64,000 bases of DNA from Diogma glabrata. Taxonomy: Eukaryota; Arthropoda; Insecta; Diptera; Cylindrotomidae. The stretch covers positions 158,234,694 to 158,298,693 of the forward strand of contig OY856188.1 of NCBI GenBank assembly GCA_963693315.1. The letters are read 5' to 3'. Under the pieces are notes generated by a model, which worked only from the letters and a program-made list of their open reading frames with translations, was not told the origin of the DNA and did no database searches. This document shows, piece after piece, positions 1-11,639 of this stretch. Within the stretch, counting starts at the first letter, position 1; the number at the start of each line of letters is the position of its first letter. The translations under genes were made by a program, and so were the position numbers.

Positions 1-816
1 ATGTACAGCATTTTTAATCATATTTAAAAGTGTCTGGAGATGGTCGGCATAGTTTAGAACGGTTTCATTAGGAAGTTGACGATAGTTTATTAGAGCGTGT
101 GTAAGTTCTACTGTTGTTTTAGTTGGAGAATAATGGTCGCATAAGAATTTTTTTAATTCGTGTAGTGTTTTGAAATGTTCGAAATTATTAAGAAGCTTCT
201 CCTCTTAAACGACTATAAATGTAAGTGATAAATGTGCTTTTTGTTCCGCGGTTAGATTATCATAAATTATGTTACAATTGTATAAAAAGATTTGAAGCTG
301 TTCAGACAAATCCGGCGTACGTTCACCACTGAAAAAAGGGATGGTTTGAATTTTCTTATGCATATCAAAATTTGACATTTTATTATGTTTTGTTATTGAA
401 TTTTCTTTAATTTTAATTATAGCAAGATCTAATAAATTTTCCTATCAAGCAAACACTCCTATCCTATCAAGTAAACACTCGCTTTGTTTTTCACTAAATA
501 AACTATCTATTAAATATAGTCAAACAACAGTACCAGTAGTGGGTGTTGATTGTTGGGTAATGCTGTACCTCGCTTGGGTTGGTGTAGTTGTTGTTGATTC
601 TGCTGTGCTATTGGTTGAGGTCGGTGTTAATAATTGTTTGTTTGGTTCGCTTGTGTTGGTTGTTTTAGTGATGCTTCTGTGCTGTTTGATGGTGATGTTG
701 GTGTTACTCCTTGGCTGTTGCTGCAGCTCTGCCGTAATTCTGATAATGTTTGGAAGTTCAATTTCTGGTTCACCAAGATTCTTCCTTAGCCTTGTGTAGT
801 ATTTTCTGTCACTCAT
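1..816 (-). pseudogene. Gypsy-type LTR retrotransposon gag remnant, running off the left edge
   Basis: Read on the minus strand, a frame starting near 379 (MSNFDMHKKIQTIPFFSGE) continues to the window edge. It contains SPTKTTVELTHALINYRQ and LNYADHLQTLLN, the helical capsid-type pattern of Gypsy gag proteins. Between them the frame breaks: the expected RLRGEA block is present only in another frame, next to stop codons, so at least two compensating frameshifts have occurred. Upstream, a Thr/Gln/Pro-rich 98-residue open frame starts at 816 (MSDRKYYTRLRKNLGEPE) and probably belongs to the same gag N-terminus; several stops lie between the two parts. A 22-bp imperfect duplication (441-480) sits in the linker. 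Protease, RT and integrase would lie outside the window. The family assignment rests on pattern recognition of gag only. Confidence 0.6.
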
Positions 817-962
817 TCAGTTTATAGATTGCAACTGGATTATTTACTGTATTGTTTATTTCACGTTTATTTATAGTGTGTTGTGTAATAATTGATTGTT
901 AAAACAAAACCCAAGATTTGAGTAAGTTCTAGGCTCTAGCACTACTTTTAAATTTATAGTTA

Positions 963-981
963 GGTTTACCGGCTGCGCCGA
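963..981 (-). promoter_or_regulatory. Putative tRNA primer-binding site
   Basis: On the minus strand the sequence directly after the proposed LTR end is TCGGCGCAGCCGGTAAACC. It resembles the GGCGCAGYCGG primer-binding sites of insect Gypsy elements that use tRNA 3' ends. The first bases deviate from the expected TGG start, so the exact priming tRNA is not assigned. Confidence 0.5.
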
Positions 982-1880
982 TGTTGTATTTGGGGGCCTA
1001 TCGTTTTATATGTTATTAACAATTTAAACACAATTACTTTTAAAACTTTTAATTTCAAAACTAAAACACAGTTTAGTTTATAAATTAAAGGACTGTATGT
1101 ATGAACTCTATGTATGAATTTAATTTGAATAGATTTTTTGTTAATGACTAAATTAAGGGACTGTATGTATGAACTCTTTTACTTATTATTTAATTTGAAT
1201 AGACTCTTTGTTAATGACTAAAATAAACGACTGTTTGTATGACCTCTTTTACTTGACTGCTTTGAAAACTTAGAGGAAGAACCACTTAATTGAGAGACTT
1301 TAAAACAACTGCTATTGTTTAGTTAAACTTAAAATTAACAACTTCTTTTAAGTTTTATATTATTAACCTTAATTTGGAATATGTGTTTTTATGGTTTTCC
1401 ATAAACTGTTCGTGTGCTTTTGTCACTACATTCACTGTTCGTGTGCTTTTGTCACTTTGGAATTAAAATTAAATATTTAAAAATATACTTTTCACTGTTT
1501 ATTTTTAATTTTTTTTATTAATAATAATATAAACTTCCTTATAGTAACAATTTGAATTTTATTTTTTATTCATAGAATATCGATTTCGACTTACGTCATC
1601 CTCAGTTCTTAAATTATTATTGAAATTATTATTATTATTATAAATATTGCATTTTAACTTAATTTGCATATTTTTATAAAATGATTTGCACTACATAATT
1701 TTTTTAAAGAAATTTCCTTATTTCGAAGTAATTACTTTTGTTTTATTAATTTAATTTTTAAATGGGAATTTAATGATTTTGAAAAAATTTATTTTTGTTT
1801 TATTAATTTAATTTTAAAATAGGAATTTAATGATTTTGTAATAATTACTTTTGTTTCATTTCCTTATGTGGGACACTACA
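982..1880 (-). mobile_element. Putative 5' LTR of the Gypsy-type element
   Basis: On the minus strand the segment begins TGTAGTGTCCCACATAAGG and ends AATACAACA, giving TGTAG...CAACA termini that form a short imperfect inverted repeat. It lies between the gag-like frame plus primer-binding-like site and unrelated DNA. It holds internal tandem repeats: about 70 bp x 2.7 around GACTGTATGTATGAACTC (1091, 1159, 1229), a 29-bp pair around CTGTTCGTGTGCTTTTGTCAC (1405, 1434) and a 58-bp pair (1738, 1796). The partner 3' LTR lies off the window, so neither the target duplication nor LTR identity can be tested here. Confidence 0.55.
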
Positions 1881-3100
1881 CTAGCAACGCTATTGATTGT
1901 TCAAAGGAATGAGCCTTCATATAGCACTATATGTGAGCCTTAAACATTGAGGCAGCCTAGGTGTAACTGTAACATGAACAAGGGAGGATTATCGGCGATG
2001 CAACTAGCTGGATTATGGCTCTACTTGTGGCTCTACTTTAGTTTTGTCCGAATTTTAAATAATGTAAACCGCTTATTTTGTTTTAACATCTTATCATGAA
2101 ATATTGACCTATGCCATCTTCTACTTTATGATATGTTTCTTAGTTTAGTGTTTATCCATGCCTTAAAAAAAGTTTGGCGCACCTAGGTTTGTCTTAAAGT
2201 TTGTCTTAAAACCTATCACACAACGCTTTTTAAAAATTTGTAGTTGAAATTTTTATGGGATGCTTAATTTTATCGGAATTTTTAGACGCTTGACAAATGC
2301 AATATGATATTACAAAAAATAAGTATGAAAGCTCATAGTTGAAGTTCTCTTATACGCAGTTATATTCAAGTTCCAAAAAGATTTGTAAGAAAATAGTGTC
2401 TGTACTTGTACACACATTTTTAAGGAATAAATAACAATTTGTACATTATTGTTCACTAAGTATTTTTTTGAATAAAAATCTAACTTTATTACGAGTAAAA
2501 TATTTGCTTAAGCTCAATTTACTGTAATAAAACTCTATAAAAGCAAAGTAAAGAATCAATATTATTTTAACGACTTCATTTCAACTCCATTAGCTATAAA
2601 TACAGTAATATAAACGGCGCCATTCTCCCTGTTGCAATATTTGACAAGAAAGAAAGTTAAATATAAAATTTCTTTTATGTATTATGGTTTCATATTAATG
2701 TAATATATTTTATTCACAACAACTAAGTAATCTATCGTTTTCCAACTTTTTAAAAGTTGGAAAGTACTTGATTGCTAACTTTTACTTCCCAACCGGTTCG
2801 GAAGTAACAATTTCCGACCTGAGTAGGAATTTCGATTGCACATTTTACGAGAGTCTAACTTTTACATCTCTCTTAATTATTAACAAAGGAATAGAAAATA
2901 AAAGAAACCAACAAATAAAACTTTCATAAAATATGCGACTATAATCCCTAATCCGGAATTTAGAGTAGAATTTTCTTTAAAATGTTTTCATTTTGGATAT
3001 TTAATTTATTTATAAATATTTTAAAGTATAAATAAAAAAACAAGATATTAATTATTATTGAAATTAATAGTTATGTTGAAATTTTGATAGCCGTTTATTT
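1881..3100. other. AT-rich stretch without recognised gene
   Basis: No conserved coding pattern was recognised on either strand. A small hairpin (TCCAACTTTTTAAAAGTTGGA, around 2740-2762) is the only local structure noted. Confidence 0.5.
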
Positions 3101-4171
3101 TCAATGACAATCCCTGTTTCTGATCAGACGAAGAATTGAATTCTGCACCGAATTGTTTGTGAAACTATTCAAGGTAGATGTGCCTTCTCCAAAATTATGG
3201 TTCTCAGATGACAACATGTTTGCAATTTTTTCTTGTCCATTCGTAGAATTCTTTACATATCCTTCGGCTACAGAGCTAGATTTCCATCTCCCCAATCGTT
3301 TTAATTACAAAACATTACAGCATTATTTGCAAACAATGTAGCTGCGGTGCGTTTTAAACCATGCCCAGTGAACGTGCCCACATTGTCCAGTTTCAAAAAC
3401 TCCGCTATTTTTTTAGGAAACTGTGCAATAGAGTTATGCCCAAATGGTTGTTTGGTGATTTTTCCACTTCTGATTTGATAGAAAAATCTGTAATGATATA
3501 GTCATTACCCTTGTTCATTTCGATGTAATTTTTTAAGATATTACTCCACTGGTCACTGCAAATGATCTGGATATGTAGGTTTTCGAGGAAAGAATCGTGA
3601 CGCTTATTTTATTTTCTGAAACATCGGTTTCAGTTTTCTTCATTTTATAAAGCTCGTCGCTTCTACAAGCTCCGGAAATTCCGATAATTAATGCAGCCTA
3701 CACAAAAACAATAAAATAAAGTATATAATTTAAAATATAAACTTCAAAAATATTCACTTTCTGAGGAAGAAACAAAAGGGGAGTTTCATCTTAAAATTTA
3801 TTAATATCATTTTTTCCAAAGACACTCGATTTTTTTGGTTTATATCATCCTGCGTTTTGTTTCTTCCGGAGAGCAATCAAACTGGAAAACTTTGATATGT
3901 CCGTTTTTTCGTTAATGTTTAGAGTTGTTTTGAGCAGTGAATATGTTGCCCAGAGTGTTGACGGCTTTTTGGATTTTGCAATTTCGCTAAAGAAAACTAG
4001 CATTACATTTTCTGAAATGTTCCTAATTTTTTTGCAATTTCACCATTCCTTGAAAATATGATACGATTTTATGTATCGCGACTTACTTTTAAGGGGCAAC
4101 AGTTCAGTCGAAGCTGTATGTGCAATATTCCGTATTTCGGGAGGAGTACAATCCATTTCACTATCAAACAT
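3101..4171 (-). pseudogene. Crypton-type tyrosine recombinase, broken
   Basis: Conceptual translation of the minus strand from an ATG at 4171 gives an SAM-like, core-binding N-terminus (SRYIKSYHIFKEW, then a stop; SENVMLVFFSEIAKSKKPST; LWATYSLLKTTLNI). A catalytic domain follows: GISGACRSDEL (box I Arg), SKTYISRSFAV, FTGHGLKRTAATLFANNAV (His box) and, after a frameshift, LGRWKSSSVAEGY with the Trp and the final Tyr nucleophile. This order and these motifs are those of animal Crypton transposases and their domesticated relatives. Box II reads HGLKR where H-x-x-R is expected, so a catalytic Arg may be displaced. A TTTTATTGTTTTTGTGTAG acceptor at about 3700 and a GTGAAT donor near 3760 suggest one intron. 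In-frame stops after W, near 3860, near 3795 and near 3540, plus the frameshift near 3300, make it inactive. About 350 residues, close to the usual recombinase length. Confidence 0.72.
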
Positions 4172-4347
4172 TTTAACGAATTATATTCGGCTGATTTTGA
4201 AACAATCAATACAAAAAACAAACGTTGATTGAATTCATTGTATAAAAATTTTGTTTGAGTTTATTTTGCCTACTATGATTTTATCAATAATATGCCAATA
4301 AACAATAATATGCAATGCCAATAAACAATAATATCAATAATATCCCA

Positions 4348-5169
4348 TCTAGCACAGATTTCGATTTGTAACATAAATATGTTACAATTCGGTTGTAACT
4401 CAGTTTTTTAAAACAAATTTAGTCACATATGGGTTATATTACAGTTTCGATTTAGCGATTGGCAACAAATAATTCGGCTCAATTACAATACTGTTTTAAT
4501 TTTGTTACAGAAAAATACACTTGTTGTTAAAATGTTCCATGAAAGTTACACAAAAAAAAGTTATGTTTAAGTTAAATTAACGTCAATAAAACATTTCGTT
4601 TTGTATAACGGATGCCATTTCGTTTTGCTGCAGTGAGGTTTTTATTTAGTTGCAATGACAGAAAAAACAAGGTTCGAGCATTGTAGTTGAAGAAATTTAG
4701 TTAGTTACAAGGACGTTGCAAACATCCACACTCATCGACAAAATGGCATCCGTTATAAAATTTTGATCTAAAAATCATGAAATTTTTCAATTTCAAAGTA
4801 CATATTGATTCTGATCTTTAAAACTGATTTTTAAAACTTATAAATTATTTCAATAAAAATCATGTAAAGGAAAACTTATTAAAAACATTTTTAAGCATTA
4901 CAATATGCAACTGAAATAAAAAAAAAATTCGTTGTTACATCTTGTTGCGTGCAACTTCAGTTTGTTACATCAACACATTTTAAACATAGCTATAACCCAT
5001 TTGTCGCCTTATTGCGACCAAATTTGTTACAAAATATACCGTAAATTCTGCTTTTTCTGTCGCAATAGAGCTACAGTTGTGTTACATATCTAATCTAGCG
5101 ACTATTTTATTTGTTACATTAGCTCTATTGCTACAAATTGCTCACATTAGCTCTATTGCTAGCTTGGAT
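4348..5169. mobile_element. Degenerate palindromic foldback element, ~820 bp
   Basis: The two halves are imperfect inverted copies. Left ACAAATTTAGTCACATATGG followed by GTTATA matches the complement of the right side (ACAAATTTGG...ATGGGTTATA), and a perfect 17-bp inverted pair (TATAACGGATGCCATTT, 4604-4620, and 4741-4757) sits inside. TTGTAAC/GTTACAA words recur throughout. The flanks on both sides carry AATAAACAATAATATCAATAATAT-like sequence, split over the insertion. A short direct repeat (CACATTAGCTCTATTGCTA) marks the right end. No coding capacity; superfamily not assigned. Confidence 0.5.
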
Positions 5170-5273
5170 GCCAATAAACAATAATATTATCAATAATATG
5201 CCAATTAAACATAGTATATTTTCATTATAAAATTCATTTTTATAATATATATTTACTTAATTGTTGTGAATAA

Positions 5274-5394
5274 AATAGTATACAAACCTCGGTGGAAATG
5301 CCATTTCTGTCTTGAGATTAAGTTAACCTTGGCGCTACGCGCCTCGGTAGCTGTATTTTCTCTCGACAGAAATGACAGTACGTAATATACTATT
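5274..5394. repeat. Palindromic element P1 (AATAGTATA termini)
   Basis: Perfect 9-bp terminal inverted repeat AATAGTATA/TATACTATT, an inner perfect inverted pair CATTTCTGTC/GACAGAAATG and a central hairpin GGCGC-TAC-GCGCC. Member of the palindrome set described in the findings. No clear target duplication. Confidence 0.65.
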
Positions 5395-5780
5395 ATTATT
5401 TATTTGTGTTTAAAATCTGTTTTAAACTATGTTGCTTCTTCGATTTAAGCATTACTGAAATTTTGTGATGACAATTAAATTAATACCAAGCATCGAAAAA
5501 TAATTAAATTAAACATGCAAAATAAAACGAATTACATAATCCCTAAACAATTCTTTATTTTTTATATATTCTAGTAATGAATATAGAATTCGTCTACCCG
5601 TAAATCGAACATACAAAAATATTTTTCTCGTTGACGTTTTTGAATCTATTGAAACTTAGACGGTCGACGAATAAGATACCTTCGTTTAAGTCTGTATTAT
5701 AAAATAAAAAAATAAAAATAAAGCACGAATTTATAGTGGGTTAGGGTAACTTCAATGGGCAGGTTGTATAATAAGAGGTC

Positions 5781-5920
5781 TGGTAGATTGTAAAGGTCCA
5801 CCAGTTAGTCTTGCACACAAACCACATTCACCCGCTGATAGCTGGCGTGTGGTAGATCGTAAAGGTCCACCAGTTGGTCTTCCATGCAAACCATGTTCAC
5901 CCGCTGCTAGCTGGTGTGAA
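5781..5920 (-). repeat. 69-bp tandem repeat with coding-like minus-strand frame
   Basis: Two ~85-90% identical units of 69 bp start at 5782 and 5851. In one minus-strand frame they encode a 23-residue repeat (core AAGEHGLHGRPTGGPLRST, then SAGECGLCARLTGGPLQST) that ends at a stop near 5745. Upstream, the same frame carries VVYSKFLVSEVGHQNSHQ before a stop near 5975. The unit length is a whole number of codons, which is compatible with a decayed protein-coding repeat, possibly from a retroelement. No family was recognised. Confidence 0.5.
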
Positions 5921-6310
5921 TTTTGGTGACCAACCTCACTAACAAGAAATTTAGAATAAACTACGCGTACCTACATCACCACCGCAGGATCTCCAGAAGT
6001 GTGATCTGCTATTTCACCACTCTCCCCTAAATATTTACACCAAAAGGCATTTTCATTTTAATTTAACTGTAGTAAAATTTACATTACCTTGCTCGTTCTG
6101 CAACCTTCGTGGTTGAAGCACTTTCCCTTGAATCCTTTTTTTGCGGTTATTATTCCAAACAAGTTAAGAGTTGTAACAATTGTTGATAATTGTTAAACGA
6201 AAAATAAAATACATTTTTTTTATAACATGAAATTTCTTGGTCCAGTGTAGCGGGAGGCCAAAAACAAGTAATTTTTTTTACGCACAAACGAATTGTAAAA
6301 CACTCAATAT

Positions 6311-6362
6311 GAACCGCTGGCGTAATCTTCTACTTTCAGCCCTCGATATGTAAATAACTATT
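6311..6362. repeat. Half copy of palindromic element P3
   Basis: About 50 bp nearly identical to the right half of the element at 6729-6849, including TAATCTTCTACTTTCAGCC and the terminus CTCGATATGTAAATAACTAT. It is followed by a repeat of ACGCACAAACGAATYGTAAAACAC, which also precedes it at about 6280. Confidence 0.6.
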
Positions 6363-6728
6363 ACGCACAAACGAATCGTAAAACACATCTTACATCCTAG
6401 TTATCGTGGCTGAAAGTTGAATTTTACATCCGTAAAATAAAATTCCGTTGCTATATGAAATATTAATATATTTTTCTACTTTACCGCCCGTAAAATAATC
6501 ACCCGTAAAATATTCATAAAATTAGAACAAACAAATATATTATTATTAATAATATATTTGTTTGTTCTAATATATTATTATTAATAATATATTTGTTTGT
6601 TGTATTATTATTATTAAAATTATGGCATGTTTAGCATAATTTTCAAAATGTCTAGCGAGTTTAAAAAATTCAAAAATTGATTTATACTACTATAAAGTTG
6701 TGCAGTTGTGCGTAAAACGTTGTACATA

Positions 6729-6849
6729 CACTCAGGCTGAAAGGAAGATTACGTCCTTGGTTCAATAAAAGCCCTCGCTTCGCATCGGGCTTCAAAATGA
6801 ACCACTGGTGTAATCTTCTACTTTCAGCCCTCGATATGTAAATAACTAT
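6729..6849. repeat. Palindromic element P3
   Basis: Stem GGCTGAAAG-GAAGATTACG (6735-6753) pairs with GTAATCTTCTACTTTCAGCC (6810-6829) with one indel. The centre is a second hairpin, AAGCCC...CGCTTCGC...GGGCTT. Right terminus CTCGATATGTAAATAACTATT matches the termini of the other palindromes in the window. Confidence 0.65.
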
Positions 6850-7084
6850 TAAACGTATGTTTCCTATGTAAAGTTAATTTATGATTAAATAATTTACGGG
6901 AAGATTTTTTTGCTTTTGTTACATTATGTACAACAGAATTATAACAAAGTACATACATAAGGTGTATTAATTGGTATACAGGGTGTTTCATAATATATGC
7001 GCAGCACTTCAAGTATTTCTTTTATTTTAATGCAGGTCTTGCTATTGTTTAAAAAAAATTATCGGCAGTAGATACTAGCTAGAT

Positions 7085-9185
7085 ATAAAGTAAAATATTA
7101 AAATATTTGAACATTGGACAGTATATTTGAACATTAGATGTTTAAATCGAGTGAGTCTATCCATGCTACTGCATTGGGAGTTGCCAATTGGATGTCTGAG
7201 ATCTCGCCATTGTATCGTCGAAGTGGGCACACTGTTGCAATGTGTTTTATGGTTTGTTGTGGAGCTCCGCAGTCACATTGAGGGGACTCTGAGATTTCCC
7301 ACTTGTAGAAAGAATCAGTACAACGTCCATGATTCGTTCTTATTCGGTTTAGTGTGGTCCAGGTATGACGTGGCAGATCGAAACCAGGTTGGGCAGAAGT
7401 CGGGTTAGTAATAGAAACGCCAGGAGTGTTGTAATCATTCCAGGAGGTGTCCCAGGCATCCAAGATATTAAAATTAGTTGCCAGCAGGTAGCTGGCAGTT
7501 TTATGTGGAGGCTTTCTTGACTTCAATCGACAACTAGTGTGGTCACCGTAATATTCGTGCAAGGGTAACGTGATGTTGTTGGTTACCATTTTATGTTCAC
7601 GCATGAGTGCATGCGAGCGTCTGAGTGCAGGTGGAGCGATATTGCTCAACACAGGGAGCCAAGGTAAAGGAGTGGACCTGATAGTACCACTTATAGTACG
7701 CATCGCGGCATGCAGCTGGTAGTCAACTTTTTGAGTATGTGTGCTATTCAGCCAGACTGGTGCGCCGTACTCAGCCACTGAGTAAACCAGATTTAGAGCA
7801 GTTGTGCGAAGGGTTGCTGGAGTAGCACCCCATGTCGAGCCTGCCAGTTTGTGCAATATCTTGTTTCTCGTTTTAAGTTTTTTTGACGTATTCTCTAGGT
7901 GGAGCTTAAAAGAAAGAGTTCTATCGAGAGTAATACCCAGGTACTTTGGCTGTTGATTGTATTTAATGACAGTGCCGTTAAATAACACTGATAGTTCGTG
8001 TTTTGCCAGTTTGTTGTTTAAGTGGAAACAAGAACTCTCGGTTTTTTTGAAATAAGCTTTACGTTCGAAGTTAGTCATTCTTTATCGCCAGGTCAGTTGA
8101 CAGCAAATCTTCCAAGACACCCATGTTTTTATTTTTAGTGACCAGGGTCCAATCATCCGCGTACCCAAATTTCTTTGATGTTGTGTCAGGCATGTCATGG
8201 ATGTACAAATTAAAAAGTAATGGCGCCAGGACGGAACCCTGTGGCAAACCATTGTTAAGCATTTTGGACCTACTACAGGAATTATTTAGATGAACTTTGA
8301 ATACACGATTACTCAGCATGTTGTTAATTAAACGTGAGATGGTGCTACTAGGTACTGCATTGAACAGCTTATATATAATCCCAATTCGTCAGACTGTGTC
8401 ATATGCTGCAGTGAGATCGATGAATACTGCGCCTGTTTTTAATTGTTTTTGAAACCCAGCTTCGATGTTAAAGCGAGCAGTTGGTCAGTGCAGCTGCGAT
8501 TGGGACGGAAACCAGCTTGTTCGACTGGGATCTGGTCATTCAAAATCGGTGCGATACGATTGTATATGAGCCGTTCTAGCAATTTGTAGCAGGTGCTCAC
8601 AAGTGCGATTGGGCGATAGCTTCCTGGTTCATTGGATGGTTTATCTGGTTTAAGTATCGCTATCACTTTCGTAGTCTTAAAGTGTTTTTGGAAGATTGCC
8701 GGTTTCTAGGATAATCAAGAAAAATTTAGCTAGCCATTGTTTTACATTTTTTCCCGCATTTCTAAGAAATTCTGGAAATATGCCATCGTAGCCCGCTGCT
8801 TTTCCGTTTTTTGTTTGGGACAGAGCTGAATCTAGTTCTTCGCTACTAAAAGAGTTCGCATACTTCGATGGAAACAAGCATTGCGCTTCATTTCTCTTAA
8901 TTTACGTTTAATTGTTCTCTTATGAAGGCGATCAATAGAAGAACGGTACATGTTTACGATATGATTTGCAATGTCCTCTGGATTTATTTCATTGCTAGCG
9001 CGAGTGATAGAGTTTGAGCACTCAGTTTCCGAAGGAGACTCCATGTTTCCCTGCTTGAATGGGAAAAATTAATGTTTGCAACAGCGCTAATCCACATTTG
9101 TTTCCTCGCGGCGTCCAGTGAGTAAATTAAGTCTTCAGCCTGTAATGAAGTGCTTTCTCATCAAAGGATGAGAATGGCATAGCAG
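7085..9185 (-). mobile_element. Jockey-clade non-LTR retrotransposon, 5'-truncated and broken ORF2
   Basis: Minus-strand translation pieces run in order across the element. They begin with a linker (LIYSLDAARKQMWISAVANI, SHSSRETWSLLRKLS), then RT fingers (NGKAAGYDGIFPEFLRNAG; PDKPSNEPGSYRPIALVSTC; EQAGFRPNRSCTDQLLALTS). RT palm motif A is AVFIDLTAAYDTV followed by a TGA where Trp is expected. Next come GLPQGSVLAPLLF, the catalytic box YADD, HLNN...KYLGITLDRTLSF thumb, and a C-terminal Cys/His region (CDCGAPQQTIKHIATVCPL). This is the Jockey ORF2 order; endonuclease and ORF1 are missing. At least four frame changes and the motif A stop kill it. The 3' tail is ATGTTCAAATATTTTA-type, without a clean poly(A). 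A second copy lies at 23162-24895. Confidence 0.85.
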
Positions 9186-9410
9186 GATGCGTACTTAGAT
9201 TTTTTTTAACGCCGTAACGACTAAGACTCAGTCATCGTGGATTTGAGATGTTATAAACCTGCTGCTTCAGCACAAATGCAGAAATGTACGCAATTTACGT
9301 GAATGTTCGAAAATGGAAAATAATGCAAATGAGAAAATGAGACTCTGGCAACCCCTTTTTACGAAAGAACCGCGGTCAGCACGTTCAACCCCCACATTCA
9401 CTCACATACG

Positions 9411-9913
<503 letters not shown>

Positions 9914-10009
9914 AGTTGCACTCACCCCATGATTACATCCTCCTGGTCTCCAAGCTTCGGTTATCTCAGCCCTCCATCAGTAACAATGGTGTCCAAATAC
10001 TTTGATTAA

Positions 10010-11625
10010 GTAGCAAATACGTTGTAAAAGTTGATAATAATGGTATAAGTTTTGTACCAAACATACGTTGTAAAAGTTGACAATAATGGTATAAGTATTG
10101 TACCAAAACTGCGTTGTAACAGTTGACAAAGATGATGTAAATGTTGTAGCAACAATTCGTTGTAAAAGTTGACAATGATGATAGAAATATTTTATAGAAA
10201 AGCTTTACAATAGTTGAAACTGGTGAGGTAAATGTTATACCAAACTTCGTTGTAAAAGTTGTAATTGATGATATAAATTCGGTACAGAAATACGTGGTAA
10301 CAGTTGACAACGATGGCATAAGTATTGTATAAAAATATGTAAAAGTTGACAATGCTGATACAAATACTGTACAAAAAAATACGTTGTAAAACTTGCCAAT
10401 GATGATATAAATATTATATAAAAATGCGTGGTAAAAGTTGAAACTGATGGGGTAAATGTTATACCAAAATTCGTTGTAAAAGTTTGACTATGATGATACA
10501 AATCCTGTACAAAAATACGTTGCAGAAATAGACAATGATGATATAAATTTTGTATAAAACTTCGTTGTAAATGTTGATAAGAATGGTATAAGTATTGTAC
10601 CAAAAATACGTTGTAAAAGTTTGACTATGATGATACAAATCTTGTACCAAAATACGTTGTAACGATTGACCATGATGATATAAATATTGGATAAAACTTC
10701 GTTGTAAAAGTTGAAATTGATGTAGTAAATATTATACCAACAATTCGTTGTGAAAGTTTGACTATAATGATATAAATCTTGTACAAAAATACGTTGCAGC
10801 AATTGACAATGATGATATAAATATAGTATAAAACTTCGTTGGAAATGTTGATAAGAATGGTATCAGTATTGTACCAAAAATACGTTGTATACCTTGCCAA
10901 TGATGATACAAATATTATATAAAAAGACGTGGTAAAAGTTGAAACTGATGATGTAAATACTGTACCAAAAGGTCGTTGTAAACGTTGACCATTATAATAA
11001 AAATATTGAACCAAAAATACGTTGTAAAAATTGGCAATGATGATATAAATATTGTATAAAACTTCGTTATAAAAGTTGACAAGGATGATATGAAGATGGT
11101 ACCAAAAATTCGTTGTTATAATTATTGAACAAAAATACGTTGTAACAATTGACAATGATGAGATAGATAATGTATAAAACTTCGTTGTAAAAGTTGGCAA
11201 TGTTGATATGAATATTGTACCAAAAATACGTTGTAAACATCGACAATGATGATAGGATTATTGTAAAAAAATATGTTGTAAAAGTTGAAATTGATGATAT
11301 AAATATTGTACAGAAATATGTTGTAGAAGTTGAGAAATGATGAGGTAAATATTATATGAAAATGCGGGGTAAAAGTTGAATCTGATGACGTAACTATTGT
11401 ACCAACACTCGTTGTAAAAGTTGCCAATGATGCTACCAATATTGTATAAACATACGCTGTAAAACTTGACAATGATGATATAAGTATTGTATAGAAATAT
11501 GTGGTACAAGTAGTCAATGATGATGCAGATATCGTACAAAAATTCGTTGTAAAAGTTGCCAATGATAATATAAATATTGTATAAAACTTCTTTGTCAAAG
11601 TTGACAATGATGATCAAAAAGGGTA
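10010..11625. repeat. 46-bp minisatellite, ~35 units
   Basis: Unit approximates CGTTGTAAAAGTTGACAATG, then ATGATATAAATATTGTACC, then AAAAATA. Unit starts at 10019 and 10065 fix the period at 46 bp. Units diverge by point changes and small indels. Because 46 is not a multiple of three, the apparent Tyr/Phe/Ile-rich open frames on the minus strand shift frame from unit to unit and are not genes. Confidence 0.93.
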
Positions 11626-11639
11626 TCAAAGTTGCGCCG

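Noticed and set aside
10010..11625. CRISPR-like array
   Set aside because: There are no unique spacers; the units are contiguous diverged tandem repeats in a eukaryotic genome.
9966..11629. Several overlapping 60-190-residue Tyr/Ile/Phe-rich minus-strand frames
   Set aside because: They come from the 46-bp minisatellite, which changes frame every unit.
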